Shown here one piece after another: positions 44,215 through 55,687 of a stretch of 64,000 nt of DNA. Position numbers and translations under genes: made by a program. How positions within the stretch are numbered: the first letter of the stretch is position 1; every line of letters begins with the position of its first letter. This DNA comes from Hoyosella sp. YIM 151337 (GTDB taxonomy: Bacteria; Actinomycetota; Actinomycetes; Mycobacteriales; Mycobacteriaceae): positions 326,146 to 390,145 of the forward strand of contig NZ_JAPEIQ010000006.1 of the NCBI RefSeq assembly GCF_026041215.1. The letters are read 5' to 3'. Below the pieces are notes generated by a model. The model was not told the DNA's origin and did not search any database. It saw nothing but the letters and a program-made list of their open reading frames with translations.

Positions 44215-47037
44215 TTAGCGACGGTGCCGCCCAGGCTTCTTCCGCCCCTTGACGGCCGCGCGGCGGCTGCGCCGATTCCCGCTTTCGGCATCCGATCCAT
44301 CATCGCGGCGAACTTCGGTGCCGCCCGTCTCTGAAGGGCCAGAGAAGGTGAGGCCCTTGGTCGACCGCTCTTCTTCGAGGCCGCGTGCCCGCAATGCCGC
44401 GCCCACGCCCGCGGCCCCAGCGGCAACCGGAGTGCGCGAGGCCGCCGCGGCTTGCGCGAGTGGGCTCGCCCCGGCCCCGCTCAATACCTGCGCCGGCGGC
44501 GCGGACTGCACTGTCGGCTGACCGGCAGCCTGCTGGCCCGGTTGTTCGATCGCAATATTGAACAGGAAGCCTACGACCTCCTCTTTCAGCCCTTCGAGCA
44601 TCCCCGCGAACATGTCATAACCTTCGCGCTGGTACTCGACGAGCGGATCACGCTGGGCCATCGCCCGCAGCCCGATACCTTCCTTGAGGTAGTCCATCTC
44701 GTACAGGTGTTCACGCCACTTGCGATCGAGCACCTGCAGCAGAATTCGCCGCTCCAACTCCCGCATGGCGCCTTCGCCCGCGATTCCCTCGATGTCCTTC
44801 TCGCGCTTCTGATACGCACTGTGCGCATCGTGGATAACCGCTTCGAGCAGCTGTTCACGCGTCAGGTCCGAGCGGTCACCGATCTCCGTTTCCCCCGCGA
44901 GTTCTTGCCACGTGATCGCGATGGGGTAGAGCGTCTTCAGCGCCGTCCACAACTGTTCGAGATCCCAGTCTTCGGCGTAGCCTTCAGCGGTCGCACCGTT
45001 GATGTACGCGGTGACGACGTCGGTGATCATGTGATTGATCTGTCCCTCGAGGTTTTCCCCGCGCAGAATGCGGTTACGCTCCTCGTAGATGACCGTGCGC
45101 TGCTGGTTCATCACCTCGTCGTACTTGAGGACGTTCTTGCGAACCTCGAAGTTCTGCTGCTCGACCTGGGTCTGAGCGGACTTGATGGAGCGGGAGACCA
45201 TCTTGGACTCAATCGGCACGTCTTCAGGAAGATTGAGCCGCGACATGATCACTTCAACCGCACCGAAGCGCCGCATCAATTCGTCGCCAAGCGACAAGTA
45301 GAAACGTGACTCACCAGGGTCTCCCTGGCGCCCTGAACGACCGCGGAGCTGATTGTCGATGCGCCGTGACTCGTGTCGCTCAGTGCCGAGAACGTAGAGG
45401 CCACCGACCTCACGGATCTTGTCACCTTCCGCGACCGTCTCAGCACGAACGCCAGCGATGAGTTCGTCCCACTTCTGCTGGTATTCGTCGGGCGATTCGA
45501 CCGGGTCGAGACCCAGCTTCCGCAACTGAGCGTCCAGGATAATCTCTGGGTTGCCGCCCAGCACGATGTCCGTACCACGGCCAGCCATATTGGTCGCTAC
45601 GGTGACGGCTCCGAGCCGCCCCGCCTCAGCGATGATTTGGGCTTCTTGCTCGTGGTATTTCGCGTTGAGGACATTGTGCTTGATCTTCCGTTTGCGCAGC
45701 TGCTCCGACAGGTACTCGGAACGTTCGACACTGGTGGTGCCGACCAGCACCGGCTGCCCTTTCTCATGCCGCTCCGCGATGTCGTCCGCGACGGATTCAA
45801 ACTTTGCCCGCTCTGACTTGTAGATCAGGTCGGCCTGGTCCGCGCGCACCATCGGCTTGTTCGTCGGAATCGAGACGACACCGAGTTTGTAGATTTGGTG
45901 CAGTTCAGCAGCTTCCGTCTGCGCAGTGCCCGTCATGCCTGAGAGCTTGTCGTACATGCGGAAGTAGTTCTGCAAGGTGATCGTGGCGAGCGTCTGATTC
46001 TCGGCCTTGATCTCCACTTTCTCCTTGGCTTCGATCGCCTGGTGCATGCCCTCGTTGTAACGACGGCCCGACAGAATACGGCCCGTGAACTCGTCAACGA
46101 TGATGACTTCCCCGTCGCGAACGATGTAGTCCTTGTCGCGCTGAAAGAGCTCTTTCGCCTTGATTGCGTTGTTCAAGTAGCTCACGAGCGGCGAATTGGC
46201 CGCCTCATACAAGTTGTCGATGCCAAGCTGATCTTCGACGAATTCAACGCCGGCTTCGTGTACACCGATGGTTCGCTTCTTGATGTCCACTTCGTAATGA
46301 ACATCCTTTTTCAGCAAAGGGGCCAGCCGGGCGAACTCGGCGTACCACTTCGACGACGCATCGGCAGGGCCAGAGATGATCAACGGGGTTCGGGCTTCGT
46401 CGATGAGGATGGAGTCCACCTCATCCACGACAGCAAAGTTGTGCCCACGCTGAACGAGTTCGGCGAGCGAATGCGCCATATTGTCGCGCAGGTAGTCGAA
46501 GCCGAATTCGTTGTTGGTGCCGTAGGTGATGTCGGCCTTGTACGCCTCACGGCGCTGCTGCGGCGACATGCCAGAGAGGATCGAACCAACCTCCAGACCG
46601 AGGAAGCGGTGGACACGACCCATCCATTCGGCGTCACGACGGGCGAGGTAGTCATTGACAGTGACAACATGGACACCCTTGCCTGAAAGCCCATTGAGGT
46701 ACGCGGGCAACACGCAGGTCAGAGTTTTACCCTCACCGGTCTTCATCTCGGCAATGTTGCCGAAGTGCAGCGCGGCCCCACCCATCACCTGCACATCGAA
46801 ATGCCGCTGCGAGAGTACGCGCGCAGATGCCTCCCGCGCGACGGCAAAAGCTTCGGGCATCAGGTCATCGAGCGACTCACCCGCCTCGTGCCTACGGCGG
46901 AACTCGTCTGTCTTGGCGCGCAGCTCCTCGTCGGTCAGCTTCTCCACGTCCGGGGACAGCGTGGAGATATGGTCTGCGATGACCTTGAGTCGCTTGACCA
47001 TGCGGCCTTCACCGACTCGCAGCAGCTTCGAGAGCAT
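44215..47037 (-). CDS. secA: Preprotein translocase ATPase SecA1
   Basis: This 940-residue motor of the general secretion pathway pushes preproteins through SecYEG. ATG 47035-47037 follows GAGGAAAT. Motor motifs: [10 protein letters not shown] (Walker A, about 98-107), [16 protein letters not shown] (Walker B), the preprotein-binding region after '[14 protein letters not shown]', 'MTGTAQTEA', '[15 protein letters not shown]' and '[22 protein letters not shown]'. The C-terminus is an about 110-residue low-complexity tail ending in basic residues and lacks the zinc-binding Cys cluster of E. coli SecA, as usual for actinobacterial SecA1. It is the essential housekeeping SecA judging by the locus (Rv3240c) rather than SecA2. 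Confidence 0.96.
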   Translation of the reverse strand: MLSKLLRVGEGRMVKRLKVIADHISTLSPDVEKLTDEELRAKTDEFRRRHEAGESLDDLMPEAFAVAREASARVLSQRHFDVQVMGGAALHFGNIAEMKTGEGKTLTCVLPAYLNGLSGKGVHVVTVNDYLARRDAEWMGRVHRFLGLEVGSILSGMSPQQRREAYKADITYGTNNEFGFDYLRDNMAHSLAELVQRGHNFAVVDEVDSILIDEARTPLIISGPADASSKWYAEFARLAPLLKKDVHYEVDIKKRTIGVHEAGVEFVEDQLGIDNLYEAANSPLVSYLNNAIKAKELFQRDKDYIVRDGEVIIVDEFTGRILSGRRYNEGMHQAIEAKEKVEIKAENQTLATITLQNYFRMYDKLSGMTGTAQTEAAELHQIYKLGVVSIPTNKPMVRADQADLIYKSERAKFESVADDIAERHEKGQPVLVGTTSVERSEYLSEQLRKRKIKHNVLNAKYHEQEAQIIAEAGRLGAVTVATNMAGRGTDIVLGGNPEIILDAQLRKLGLDPVESPDEYQQKWDELIAGVRAETVAEGDKIREVGGLYVLGTERHESRRIDNQLRGRSGRQGDPGESRFYLSLGDELMRRFGAVEVIMSRLNLPEDVPIESKMVSRSIKSAQTQVEQQNFEVRKNVLKYDEVMNQQRTVIYEERNRILRGENLEGQINHMITDVVTAYINGATAEGYAEDWDLEQLWTALKTLYPIAITWQELAGETEIGDRSDLTREQLLEAVIHDAHSAYQKREKDIEGIAGEGAMRELERRILLQVLDRKWREHLYEMDYLKEGIGLRAMAQRDPLVEYQREGYDMFAGMLEGLKEEVVGFLFNIAIEQPGQQAAGQPTVQSAPPAQVLSGAGASPLAQAAAASRTPVAAGAAGVGAALRARGLEEERSTKGLTFSGPSETGGTEVRRDDGSDAESGNRRSRRAAVKGRKKPGRHRR

Positions 47038-47140
47038 GTACAGATTTCCTCAATCATCGTTGTGCGTGCGCCCACCAGCATGGTGCGGTGCCCGTGCGTT
47101 CTCCAGGCGGGGTCAGCGGGTACACGATCCTGCCACGGAA

Positions 47141-47169
47141 AGTCCGGCTAGGTTTCACCCAGCCGGACT
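47141..47169 (-). terminator. Stem-loop after hpf
   Basis: AGTCCGGCT (47141-47149) and AGCCGGACT (47161-47169) pair perfectly around an 11-base loop, 37 bp downstream of the hpf stop, followed on the minus strand by TTCC. Probably the terminator separating hpf from secA. Confidence 0.5.
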
Positions 47170-47206
47170 CCATGTTAGGACGTGGACGCTGAAACGTCCC
47201 CTTTGG

Positions 47207-47971
47207 TCACGCCAGCCTAATCAAACCGTAGTCGAAGGCGTGGCGGCGGTAGACCACCGAGGGCTTGTCAGTCTCGACGTCATGGAACAGGTAGAAGTCG
47301 TGGCCCACCAGTTCCATTTCAGACAACGCATCGTCAACAGACATGGGCTCCGACGGATGCTCTTTAGTTCGTACGATGTGACCAGGCCCGGGATACTCGT
47401 CGCTGGGAAGCCCGGGAACCTCGGTAAGCTCAGCCCCGTTGAGTGCGCCCCTGTGCTCGCCCGCTGACGTTTCGTGCAACGGTTCGGCGGCGGTGTTTTC
47501 GCCGGGAGCGGCCGAAGGCAGCGGCTGCGCATCGCTCAGCACCGCTGTCGCCTTTGCAACGGAAATTGGGGTTCGAGCGCCGTGGTGCACCTTGCGCCGG
47601 TCGCGGAACCGCCGAAACCGGCTTTCAAGCTTGTCCACCGCGGTTTCCAGGGCGGCGTAGAAGCTTTCAGCGGATGCTTCTGCTCGCACGACGGGCCCTT
47701 TGCCCCGTGCCGTGATCTCAATACGCTGACATGTCTTCGATTGGCGGCGATTCTTTTCGTGATGGAGTTCAACATCAAAGAGGTAGACACTCGGGTGGAA
47801 ACGCTCTAATCGCGAGAGCTTCTCCTCCACGTGAATTCGGAAATGGTCAGGGACCTCAACATTGCGCCCCTTGACCACTATGTCGGCGTGGAGCGAATCA
47901 GGTTGCTCGGACAGACGTTCGGTTTCGCCATTGCGGGCTCTCACAAGATCCGCTTGTGGAACGGTCGACAC
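47207..47971 (-). CDS. hpf: Ribosome hibernation promoting factor, long form
   Basis: The protein has 254 residues from GTG 47969-47971, after GGGAGG at four bases (the frame is open to 48061). The N-terminal S30AE/YfiA domain: 'ADIVVKGRNVEVPDHFRIHVEEKLSRLERF', 'VELHHEKNRRQSKTCQRIEITARGKGPVVRAEASAESFYAALETAVDKLESRFRRFRDRR'. A linker of about 70 residues leads to the C-terminal dimerisation domain ('LVGHDFYLFHDVETDKPSVVYRRHAFDYGLIRL'), which makes 100S ribosome dimers in other bacteria. It corresponds to Rv3241c. It protects idle ribosomes in stationary phase or stress. Confidence 0.94.
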   Translation of the reverse strand: MSTVPQADLVRARNGETERLSEQPDSLHADIVVKGRNVEVPDHFRIHVEEKLSRLERFHPSVYLFDVELHHEKNRRQSKTCQRIEITARGKGPVVRAEASAESFYAALETAVDKLESRFRRFRDRRKVHHGARTPISVAKATAVLSDAQPLPSAAPGENTAAEPLHETSAGEHRGALNGAELTEVPGLPSDEYPGPGHIVRTKEHPSEPMSVDDALSEMELVGHDFYLFHDVETDKPSVVYRRHAFDYGLIRLA

Positions 47972-48242
47972 TGTACCTCCCAGAATCCGCCGATGCGCGT
48001 ACTCGGCATCGACCTGAATTGCGATTGTGCCGGGAGTCTTCCCATTATCAGCACCCGGCACGAGGGTTCGATGTCCTCACCTCCCCACGTGCAGTGCAAC
48101 GGGTTGTGTCCGCGACGGTAGTACGCCGTTTCCTTTTATGCCACCGTTACGCAAGAAATGTCATCTGATATTTCCCTGAAACCGGTATCGCGCGGGTTCT
48201 GCCCCCATCACACGGCCTCAACAGCCGCGCCAACCACACGTG

Positions 48243-48932
48243 TCACGCTGCCGCCAGCGTCACTGCCCCCCATACGTGCACACCCGCGGCATGCAAGGCC
48301 CGCACAGATTCGCTGACCAGCGCCCCCGTCGTGATCACATCATCGACGATGAGAACTGCCGCAGGCAGCTCGCCGACTCGTTCCCGAACCCGCACCTTGC
48401 CGGCTACGTTGCGCCAGCGTTGCGCGGCGGATAGCCCCACCGAGTCGCGAACACCCGGAGCGAAGCGCAGCAAACTGCACGCGGTTACGTCAGGCGAAGA
48501 CACAGCTGTTCCCGGAGGTGCGAGTCTGCGTGCTAGTGCGCGTGCCCCGGCCCGGGCGACAGCGCGCACCGGGTCACCCCCGCGCCCGCGCGCGGCGAGC
48601 CAGCGGCTCGGTGCTGGAGCCAGCACGAGCGGAGCGAGCCGCGGATCATCCACGTCCCCCTGCGTGCACAGCGCGAAAATCCCGCGGGCAAGGAAATAGC
48701 CCGCGACGGGCACCAGATCCGCCCTGCCACGTTCTTTCAGATTCACCACCAATTCGCGTGCGGCGCCCTCGTAGGACGCAAGTGTCCATACCGGTACGCC
48801 ACACTCCCTGCGTGGCCGCAGAAGGCGCGGAGACTCCGCGAAACTCCCGCAACACGTCCCGCAGAAGATCGCGCCCGAGGCGCTGCATCCGCCGCACTCC
48901 ACGGGCAACAGGAGATCCAATAGTGCACGCAT
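48243..48932 (-). CDS. ComF-family phosphoribosyltransferase-like protein
   Basis: The protein has 229 residues from ATG 48930-48932 (the frame is open to 49028). It starts with the ComF zinc-knuckle type 'LLLPVECGGCSASGAIFCGTC' (two CxxC pairs), then 'ELVVNLKERGRADLVPVAGYFLA', and a type-I PRTase PRPP loop VLIVDDVITTGALVSESVRALH near the C-terminus. ComF proteins are tied to DNA uptake in competent bacteria, but in actinobacteria the role is unproven. The gene follows lpqB at about 100 bp on the same strand, the Rv3242c position. Confidence 0.88.
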   Translation of the reverse strand: MRALLDLLLPVECGGCSASGAIFCGTCCGSFAESPRLLRPRRECGVPVWTLASYEGAARELVVNLKERGRADLVPVAGYFLARGIFALCTQGDVDDPRLAPLVLAPAPSRWLAARGRGGDPVRAVARAGARALARRLAPPGTAVSSPDVTACSLLRFAPGVRDSVGLSAAQRWRNVAGKVRVRERVGELPAAVLIVDDVITTGALVSESVRALHAAGVHVWGAVTLAAA

Positions 48933-49028
48933 GAGTCCAGCGTGGCCGCGCGGGCAGTCCCCCACAATGCCCACTATTGCGAACTGGGGATTACGGCGGC
49001 CAGAACCCCATCCTGTGGACAACCGCAC

Positions 49029-50888
49029 CTAGCCGGGAAGAATCGGCCTCGCGTCCACTCCCATGAGCCGCGTGACCTCCCGCCAGAACCGTTCGCCATC
49101 AGGCTCATCCTGACCGAGCCGCAGAACACCGCGGCTGTCCGCAACGTATTCCGTCGTGGGTGATGCGTCAACCGCTGTCACCGGCGGTGAGAGGTTGCCA
49201 CGGGGCAGCTGATCCACTCGCGATCCGTCAGCGGACACGCGCGCTACCGGTGCGTCAGCCGAGTTACGCACCACCAGCAATGAATCGGTGCTTCCCCAGT
49301 CCAGAGCGACCGCAGTGTCCGTAAGCGTGAGCGCGACGGGTTTCGGATTCAAAAGCGTGTACATGCCTTGGCGCGGTTCCGCGATGACCGCCACATAGAC
49401 TTTGCCACCAACGATTAGCGCGGCCCGCACACCGTCCGGACCTATCCGGAAACTTGTGATCTGTCCCTGCAGGGCAGCGATCGCGCCGGATTCCACTTCG
49501 ACGGATGAATGCTCACCGGACGCAGGTTCCCGGACGACTCGGATCACAGTGTCGCCGTCGACTACTGCCCACACCGAGTTATCGCTGGCTGACCAGGTGG
49601 GGCGTGTGATCGAACTGCCTTCAGCCGCGACGGTCAGCGCGCCTCCATAAGCGCCGATCATCAATTGGAAGGCGCTCCTCTCGGGCTCATCATTGCGCGC
49701 GACAACAGCCACCTGCTTGCCGTCGTGAGAAAGCGACCCGGAGTCGAGTGAGGTCAGTGCCCCGGCGGTGCCGGGGATCGGGCTCACAGCTGTGTCCGTC
49801 ACCGCCACGAGACCCCCCTCGTAAATGGCGTGCAGCCCCACGTCAGCGGCCGCGGCCGCGTTGGGGTCCATGGAAGCCACATCCTGGCGTGTCCATCCAG
49901 CCGGAAGTGACTCGTCGAGCGGCGCACCGTCAGCCTCGATGACGTACGGGCCTGGCACATCCGCGTGATCGAGCGTCCAGATGATCTGCGCAGCTAAGCG
50001 GCGGCGCTCCTCTGGGCCGGCTCCACCCAAACCTTGCAGGTCCATCTTGATGCCGCCCAAGCCGATACCCACCTGGACGGTCCTCCCATCGGCCTTCGTA
50101 ATCGGGCCGCGCAACCGCACGTCATCAGTGAACTGACTTACCACTCCGGGCGCGATGGTCGATGACGGTCCGTCCATGAGCATCGCCACCAGTTGCGGAA
50201 CGACCTGTTCCTGATTCACCGCAACCCACCGCAGATCAGGGACGAGCCGTGTGCCGGCCGGATCGAGGAAGTACACGGCGCGTCGTTCGAAGTGGCTCAG
50301 AAAATGCGGCCGTTCGATGATCACTCCGCTGGGGAGATCGTTGATTCGCCATTCGTTGTTGTCCAGTACAACGGAGATCTTCGTTTCCACGGTGCCTTCC
50401 TCAGCGGTGAAGACACCATCTGGACTCAACTGGCCGATCTTTTCCGCCCGTACGAGGAAGGTCGCCGTGCTCTCGGTGCGCAGCCCCTCTGACAGCACGT
50501 CGACCCGGCTGGCAATAATCGTGCTCGCGCTGTCATTCCATCGGCTTTCTGCCTCACTCGTGAGGAACTTCCGCGCGGCCGCATGCCGCCCAGTGGGCTG
50601 TGCGCTGGCCTTGATGAACTCTCGCACAAGCGGAAACGCATCAATGCCGGGGGTTGGCTCAGGGACCTCGATCTCGGCAGGACTGTGGGCGATACCCCCA
50701 ATCGCTTGTGGCTGCGACTGGGTGGGCAGCGTCGTGCAGCCAGTGAGGGCCAGGACACCAGCAGCGCACATAGCGAATCCGGCACGCGCCCCCCGCGAGC
50801 GGATGTTTCCGCGGGCTCGGCGCACCGGATTTTGGCGGGCACGCCCAAACCGCCGATTCCGTGCCCCCGCAGCGCCGGAGTCACTCAC
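49029..50888 (-). CDS. lpqB: Lipoprotein LpqB (MtrAB accessory)
   Basis: This 619-residue lipoprotein starts at GTG 50886-50888 and overlaps the mtrB stop as GTGA. A basic N-region is followed by a hydrophobic stretch and lipobox LALTGC with the lipidated Cys51. A GerMN-type domain spans about 170-310 and a C-terminal beta-propeller-like region about 320-600. LpqB interacts with the sensor MtrB and tunes MtrA activity, cell-wall metabolism and division in mycobacteria. The N-terminus before the signal is about 30 residues longer than usual, so a slightly later start is possible. Confidence 0.94.
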   Translation of the reverse strand: MSDSGAAGARNRRFGRARQNPVRRARGNIRSRGARAGFAMCAAGVLALTGCTTLPTQSQPQAIGGIAHSPAEIEVPEPTPGIDAFPLVREFIKASAQPTGRHAAARKFLTSEAESRWNDSASTIIASRVDVLSEGLRTESTATFLVRAEKIGQLSPDGVFTAEEGTVETKISVVLDNNEWRINDLPSGVIIERPHFLSHFERRAVYFLDPAGTRLVPDLRWVAVNQEQVVPQLVAMLMDGPSSTIAPGVVSQFTDDVRLRGPITKADGRTVQVGIGLGGIKMDLQGLGGAGPEERRRLAAQIIWTLDHADVPGPYVIEADGAPLDESLPAGWTRQDVASMDPNAAAAADVGLHAIYEGGLVAVTDTAVSPIPGTAGALTSLDSGSLSHDGKQVAVVARNDEPERSAFQLMIGAYGGALTVAAEGSSITRPTWSASDNSVWAVVDGDTVIRVVREPASGEHSSVEVESGAIAALQGQITSFRIGPDGVRAALIVGGKVYVAVIAEPRQGMYTLLNPKPVALTLTDTAVALDWGSTDSLLVVRNSADAPVARVSADGSRVDQLPRGNLSPPVTAVDASPTTEYVADSRGVLRLGQDEPDGERFWREVTRLMGVDARPILPG

Positions 50889-52630
50889 TGACTGGTCTCC
50901 CGTCCCGCTCCCAGCGGCCCACTCATCACTTCCCCGTCCAGCATGCCATCAGTGCGGGTACCGTCACTATCATGGCGAGCGCCGCGCCGGTGCGATGGCT
51001 CTGCGGGAAGCGCCATGTCACCTGGCTCGGGACGCAGCGGCAGCGGGCTTGACGTGATCCGCCGGCCTCGTACCACGGGTAGTGTCAGGCGGAAGCATGA
51101 GCCGTGGCCAGGTTCACCCCACGCTTCGAGCCTTCCGTTATGCAGACGAGCATCTTCGACACTGATCGCAAGACCTAGCCCGGTACCTCCGGAACGACGC
51201 ACCCGCGACGGATCTGAGCGCCAGAACCGGTTGAAAACGAGCTTTTCCTCGCCGGATTTAAGGCCGACACCCCAATCGCGAACGAGCACCGCGAAGGCTT
51301 CCCCATCCGACCGCATCCGGAGGAGCACCGGGTTACCTTCACCATGATCAATCGCATTGGCCAGCAAGTTGCGCACGACACGTTCGACACGTCGTGGATC
51401 GACTTCAGCAACCACGGCCTGCTCTGGCAGATCTACCACGAGTTGTGTGCTCGCCTCAGCGGCCAGATGCTGCACAGTTGCGAGTGCAGCCTGGACGCAA
51501 GACCGGACGTCGATTTGCTCGGCGGCTAGTTCCGCAACCCCCGCGTCGTGCCGGCTGATCTCCAACAGGTCTGCCAACAAGCCTTCGAAGCGATCCAGTT
51601 CACGCACCATCAGCTCCGCCGAGCGCTGCAGCATGGGATCGAGTTCGTCACGGCTGTCATAGATGACATCGGCTGCCATCCGCACTGTGGTGAGCGGCGT
51701 GCGCAGTTCGTGGCTGACATCCGAGGTGAAACGCTTCTGCAGGTTACCGAATTCCTCCAGCTGGGTGATCTGGCGCGAGAGGCTTTCAGCCATCTCATTG
51801 AACGACATCGCGAGCCGCGCCATGTCATCTTCACCCCGCACCGGCATACGTTCCTTGAGCCTGCCCTCAGCAAATCTGGCTGCTACGCGTGCGGCTGAAC
51901 GCACTGGCATCACCACTTGGCGGGCAACGAGCAACGAAATCGCGGCGAGCAAGACAAGCAGCACCGCACCGCCGGTCACAATTGTGCCCCGCATCAGAGA
52001 CAGGCTGCGCTCTTCGCTTTCGAGCGGAAACACGAGATAAAGCTCGAGCGAGGGAATGTCCGAGGCAGTCGGGCTGCCCACGATCAGTGCGGGCACTTGC
52101 GCACCGGCCGTGTCTTGCACGGTGGAATAAATGCGGGTGATCTGCCCTTGACGTACGTAATCGCGCAGCGATGGCGGGATCTGCTCCGCTGGACCGCTGG
52201 TGATGAGCGGTGAGGACGCGTCGGCGTCAGCGATCAGCACTGCGGTGAACTGGCCGGCGCCGCTTCCTGCGGCCTGTTCGGCCTCATCTTGCCAGCTGAG
52301 CGCTGCCCGAGCGCTGTTAAGCCTGCCCTGGCGTGACGTTGTATCTCCAGCACCGGCCAGCTCGCGCTCAACCGTCTGACGTGCTGACTCGATCTGCTGC
52401 AGGGCCGCTGCGATCTTTGCCTCGAGCATCCGCTCTGTGAGCTGGTTAGTCAGCGTGAAACCGAGAACGAGAATAACGAGTAATGAGAGTGCAAGGGTGG
52501 ACGTCACAACCCGCAGTTGCAAGGAGCGGCGCCACCAGCGAGCCAGAACAGCGCCGGTGGCACGAATGCGGCGCACCCACCTGGTCGTACGACCATTGAT
52601 CTTGCGCCGCGTTCGGGCGCGACCGATCAC
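50885..52630 (-). CDS. mtrB: Sensor histidine kinase MtrB
   Basis: This 581-residue membrane kinase starts at GTG 52628-52630, overlapping the mtrA stop. TM1 lies at about 41-62 ([20 protein letters not shown]), an extracytoplasmic sensor of about 145 residues follows, TM2 is at about 215-235, then a HAMP domain. The dimerisation helix has [19 protein letters not shown] with the phospho-His. The ATPase domain has [18 protein letters not shown] and [10 protein letters not shown]. MtrB responds to septum and peptidoglycan status and phosphorylates MtrA. The C-terminal about 60 residues are disordered. Confidence 0.96.
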   Translation of the reverse strand: MIGRARTRRKINGRTTRWVRRIRATGAVLARWWRRSLQLRVVTSTLALSLLVILVLGFTLTNQLTERMLEAKIAAALQQIESARQTVERELAGAGDTTSRQGRLNSARAALSWQDEAEQAAGSGAGQFTAVLIADADASSPLITSGPAEQIPPSLRDYVRQGQITRIYSTVQDTAGAQVPALIVGSPTASDIPSLELYLVFPLESEERSLSLMRGTIVTGGAVLLVLLAAISLLVARQVVMPVRSAARVAARFAEGRLKERMPVRGEDDMARLAMSFNEMAESLSRQITQLEEFGNLQKRFTSDVSHELRTPLTTVRMAADVIYDSRDELDPMLQRSAELMVRELDRFEGLLADLLEISRHDAGVAELAAEQIDVRSCVQAALATVQHLAAEASTQLVVDLPEQAVVAEVDPRRVERVVRNLLANAIDHGEGNPVLLRMRSDGEAFAVLVRDWGVGLKSGEEKLVFNRFWRSDPSRVRRSGGTGLGLAISVEDARLHNGRLEAWGEPGHGSCFRLTLPVVRGRRITSSPLPLRPEPGDMALPAEPSHRRGARHDSDGTRTDGMLDGEVMSGPLGAGRETSQ

Positions 52631-53310
52631 GGCGGTCCGGCCTTGTATCCAACTCCTCGCACCGTCAGCACAACTTCAGGTTTTTCTGGATCATTCTCGA
52701 CCTTCGCGCGTAAACGCTGTACGTGCACGTTCACCAGTCGCGTATCGGCGGCATGGCGATACCCCCACACCTGTTCAAGAAGGACTTCCCTGGTAAATAC
52801 TTGCCGCGGCTTCCGCGCGAGGGCGACTAGCAAATCGAATTCAAGCGGCGTGAGACTGATCGGCTCACTATTCCGGGTCACCTTGTGCGCCGGCACATCG
52901 ATCTCGATATCGCCGATGCTCAGGAGTTCAGCCGGCTCATCGTCGCGGCGGCGCAGCCGTGCGCGCACCCGGGCGACAAGTTCCTTGGGTTTGAACGGCT
53001 TGATGACGTAGTCATCCGCACCGGACTCGAGACCCAGAACCACATCAACTGTGTCAGTCTTCGCGGTGAGCATCACGATAGGCACGCCAGAATCAGCGCG
53101 AAGCACCCGGCAGACGTCAATGCCGTTCATACCCGGAAGCATCAGGTCAAGCAGCACCAGGTCGGGCCGGATCTCGCGGACCGCGCTCAGAGCCTGCGTG
53201 CCATCGCCGATCACGTACGGCTCAAACCCCTCACCGCGTAGCACGATCGTGAGCATTTCGGCGAGGGCCGCATCGTCATCGACAACCAGAATCTTCGGCT
53301 TCATATTCAT
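52627..53310 (-). CDS. mtrA: Response regulator MtrA
   Basis: The protein has 227 residues from ATG 53308-53310; an ATG at 53302-53304 or an upstream TTG are alternatives. The receiver domain has the acidic pocket [13 protein letters not shown], phospho-acceptor Asp55 in LLDLMLPG, and IVMLTAK and [10 protein letters not shown]. The OmpR-type winged helix: '[34 protein letters not shown]', '[15 protein letters not shown]', '[13 protein letters not shown]'. This is an essential regulator of replication, division and cell-wall genes. It is near-identical in length to Rv3246c (228 residues). Confidence 0.97.
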   Translation of the reverse strand: MNMKPKILVVDDDAALAEMLTIVLRGEGFEPYVIGDGTQALSAVREIRPDLVLLDLMLPGMNGIDVCRVLRADSGVPIVMLTAKTDTVDVVLGLESGADDYVIKPFKPKELVARVRARLRRRDDEPAELLSIGDIEIDVPAHKVTRNSEPISLTPLEFDLLVALARKPRQVFTREVLLEQVWGYRHAADTRLVNVHVQRLRAKVENDPEKPEVVLTVRGVGYKAGPP

Positions 53311-53425
53311 ATCGTGACATTCCAACAGTGTGTAGAGGTGCTTTGGGCTGGCCGGCGCGCCGCGCGTCGCCAGGCTTTGTGCGCACCCTCACCTTCGAGA
53401 GTACCGAACTCGCGTTAGGTGGCGA

Positions 53426-54061
53426 CTATGCGAGAAGCCATCGCGTGAGCTCTTCACCGGGGTCGCTGTCATGGACCACCTGCCAGGGTGAGCACCAGCC
53501 TTGGTTGGCCAGCTGTGCATACAGCGCTGCGGTACGTTCCTGAAGTGCGGCGTCGCGTTCGAACGCGTCCCGCTCGCGGCCGCTCTCCGTACCCTCACGG
53601 AACGCGGCACGGCGCTGTGCGAGCTCGACGGGAACATCGAGATAGAGGTGCTTAGCCGGACGCGGCAGCGCGAAGCGCCCGAACTCAAGATCACGCACCC
53701 AGGTAACGAAGGATCCATCAGCGCTTTCGTGCAACCGCGCGGCCCCGTAAGCGGCGTTCGAGGCGACGTACCGATCAAGCAACACCACATCGTGATTCGC
53801 CAGGAGTTCGGTTAAATGATCCCGCGCGCCGAAGCGGTCGAGCGCGAAGAGCAGCGCCATCCCATGCACCGACGCAGCGAGATCACCATGACTGCCGCGC
53901 AACGCTTCAGCAGCCAGGTCTGCATGTACGGAGGCGCCGTAGCGCGGGAACGCGAGGGTCGCGACCCGCGCACCAGCAGCCTCCATGTGAACCACGAGCT
54001 TCTCGGTCAGGGTCCGCTTACCTGCCCCGTCGAGGCCCTCGAGCGCGATGAGTTCACCCAT
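53426..54061 (-). CDS. tmk: Thymidylate kinase
   Basis: This 211-residue dTMP kinase has P-loop ALEGLDGAGKRTLT at about 6-19, the DR(Y/F) motif LLDRYVASNAAYGAARL, and a LID-type region 'QRRAAFREGTESGRERDAFERDAALQER'. The actinobacterial form has GAGKRT rather than GAGKST, as seen in M. tuberculosis Tmk. The ATG shares one base with the sahH stop (TGATG), so it is coupled to sahH. mtrA follows 116 bp downstream and may have its own promoter there. Confidence 0.96.
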   Translation of the reverse strand: MGELIALEGLDGAGKRTLTEKLVVHMEAAGARVATLAFPRYGASVHADLAAEALRGSHGDLAASVHGMALLFALDRFGARDHLTELLANHDVVLLDRYVASNAAYGAARLHESADGSFVTWVRDLEFGRFALPRPAKHLYLDVPVELAQRRAAFREGTESGRERDAFERDAALQERTAALYAQLANQGWCSPWQVVHDSDPGEELTRWLLA

Positions 54062-55542
54062 CAGTAGCGGTAGTGGTCCGGCTTATACGGGCCTTCGACG
54101 TCCACACCGATGTACTCCGCCTGCTCCTTCGTCAGCTTGGTGAGCGTGCCGCCGAGCGCTTCAACGTGGATGCGCGCCACCTTCTCGTCGAGGTGCTTCG
54201 GCAGGCGGTACACCTCGTTGTCGTATTCGTCATTCTTCGTCCACAGTTCGATCTGCGCGATGACCTGGTTCGAGAAGCTGTTGCTCATCACGAAGGAAGG
54301 GTGGCCGGTCGCGTTGCCCAAGTTCAGGAGTCGACCTTCCGACAGCACGATGATCGAATGCCCGTCGTCGAACTTCCACTCATCTACCTGCGGTTTGATG
54401 ATGTCCCGCGTCGTTGCGGGTGACTTCTCCAGCGCAGCCATGTCGATCTCGTTATCGAAGTGGCCGATATTGCCGAGTATTGCCTGGTGCTTCATCTTCC
54501 GCATGTGCTCGAACGTAATCACGTCCTTGTTGCCGGTCGCGGTAATGATGATGTCCGCCGACGAAATCACCTGGTCGACGGTTGCGACCGGGTAACCGTC
54601 CATCATCGCCTGCAGCGCATTGATGGGGTCTGCTTCAGTAACCGTGACGCGTGCGCCCTGCCCGCGAAGCGCTTCCGCGCACCCCTTGCCCACATCCCCG
54701 TAGCCGCAGACAACAGCGTGCTTGCCGCCGATGAGCACATCAGTTCCGCGGTTGATGCCGTCAAGGAGGGAATGCCGAGTCCCGTACTTGTTGTCGAACT
54801 TGCTCTTGGTCACCGAGTCGTTGACATTGATGGCGGGAAAAACGAGTTCCCCGACGGCAGCAAACTGATAGAGCCGGTGCACCCCAGTGGTGGTTTCTTC
54901 GGTAACGCCCTGAACGGACTGCGCCACTTTCGTCCACTTCTGCGCATCGGCCTCAATCGAACGCTGCAGCAGGCCGAGAAACACCTGGTACTCGGCTGAA
55001 TGCTGCTCGGGATCGACGGGCGGCACGGTACCGGCCTGTTCGAATTGTGCGCCGCGCAGGACGAGCATAGTAGCGTCGCCGCCGTCATCGAGAATCATGT
55101 TCACGGGCCCTGCTTCGTCCGGCCACGTGAGCGCCTGCTCGGTGCACCACCAGTATTCCTCGAGCGTCTCACCCTTCCAAGCGAACACAGGCACACCCTG
55201 CGGATCTTCAGGCGTCCCATACGGGCCGACCGCAATCGCGGCAGCGGCGTGGTCCTGCGTCGAGAAAATGTTGCACGACGCCCAGCGCACCGACGCGCCG
55301 AGCGCAGTAAGGGTCTCGATCAGCACCGCGGTCTGCACAGTCATGTGCAGCGAGCCTGTAATGCGCGCGCCTTTGAGAGGCTGCGCCTCCGCGTACTCCC
55401 TGCGCAGCGACATCAGACCCGGCATTTCATGCTCAGCGAGACGGATTTCTTTCCGTCCGAACTCGGCCAGCGAAAGATCAGCGACTTTGAAATCAAGTCC
55501 GCTGCGCTGCGCCACTGATGGCTGTACCGCCATGCTCCTCAT
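54061..55542 (-). CDS. sahH: Adenosylhomocysteinase (SAH hydrolase)
   Basis: The protein has 493 residues from ATG 55540-55542, three bases after AAGGAG; ATG 55531-55533 or GTG 55561-55563 are alternatives. It splits S-adenosylhomocysteine into adenosine and homocysteine, sustaining methylation. Visible features: '[44 protein letters not shown]', '[16 protein letters not shown]', '[21 protein letters not shown]', the NAD-binding [11 protein letters not shown], and the C-terminal KPDHYRY that reaches the neighbouring subunit's NAD site. It contains the about 37-residue insert typical of the mycobacterial/eukaryote-like long form. Confidence 0.97.
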   Translation of the reverse strand: MRSMAVQPSVAQRSGLDFKVADLSLAEFGRKEIRLAEHEMPGLMSLRREYAEAQPLKGARITGSLHMTVQTAVLIETLTALGASVRWASCNIFSTQDHAAAAIAVGPYGTPEDPQGVPVFAWKGETLEEYWWCTEQALTWPDEAGPVNMILDDGGDATMLVLRGAQFEQAGTVPPVDPEQHSAEYQVFLGLLQRSIEADAQKWTKVAQSVQGVTEETTTGVHRLYQFAAVGELVFPAINVNDSVTKSKFDNKYGTRHSLLDGINRGTDVLIGGKHAVVCGYGDVGKGCAEALRGQGARVTVTEADPINALQAMMDGYPVATVDQVISSADIIITATGNKDVITFEHMRKMKHQAILGNIGHFDNEIDMAALEKSPATTRDIIKPQVDEWKFDDGHSIIVLSEGRLLNLGNATGHPSFVMSNSFSNQVIAQIELWTKNDEYDNEVYRLPKHLDEKVARIHVEALGGTLTKLTKEQAEYIGVDVEGPYKPDHYRY

Positions 55543-55687
55543 CAACTCCTTCTCGCGAGACACCGGTGGGTCTTCGCACCGATACGACAGGCTATACCGT
55601 TAACGCGCGGCCTGGCGGGCGACGAGGCTCGCCGCCTGGCGCTGTTATCTCCGTGACGCTGTGAACTCCCCAGTGCTCCCACCGTAG

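Noticed and set aside
55564-55687. SAM or SAH riboswitch in front of sahH
   Set aside because: The 120-bp gap has a GC-rich imperfect stem but none of the conserved core sequences of SAH or SAM riboswitches that I can recall.
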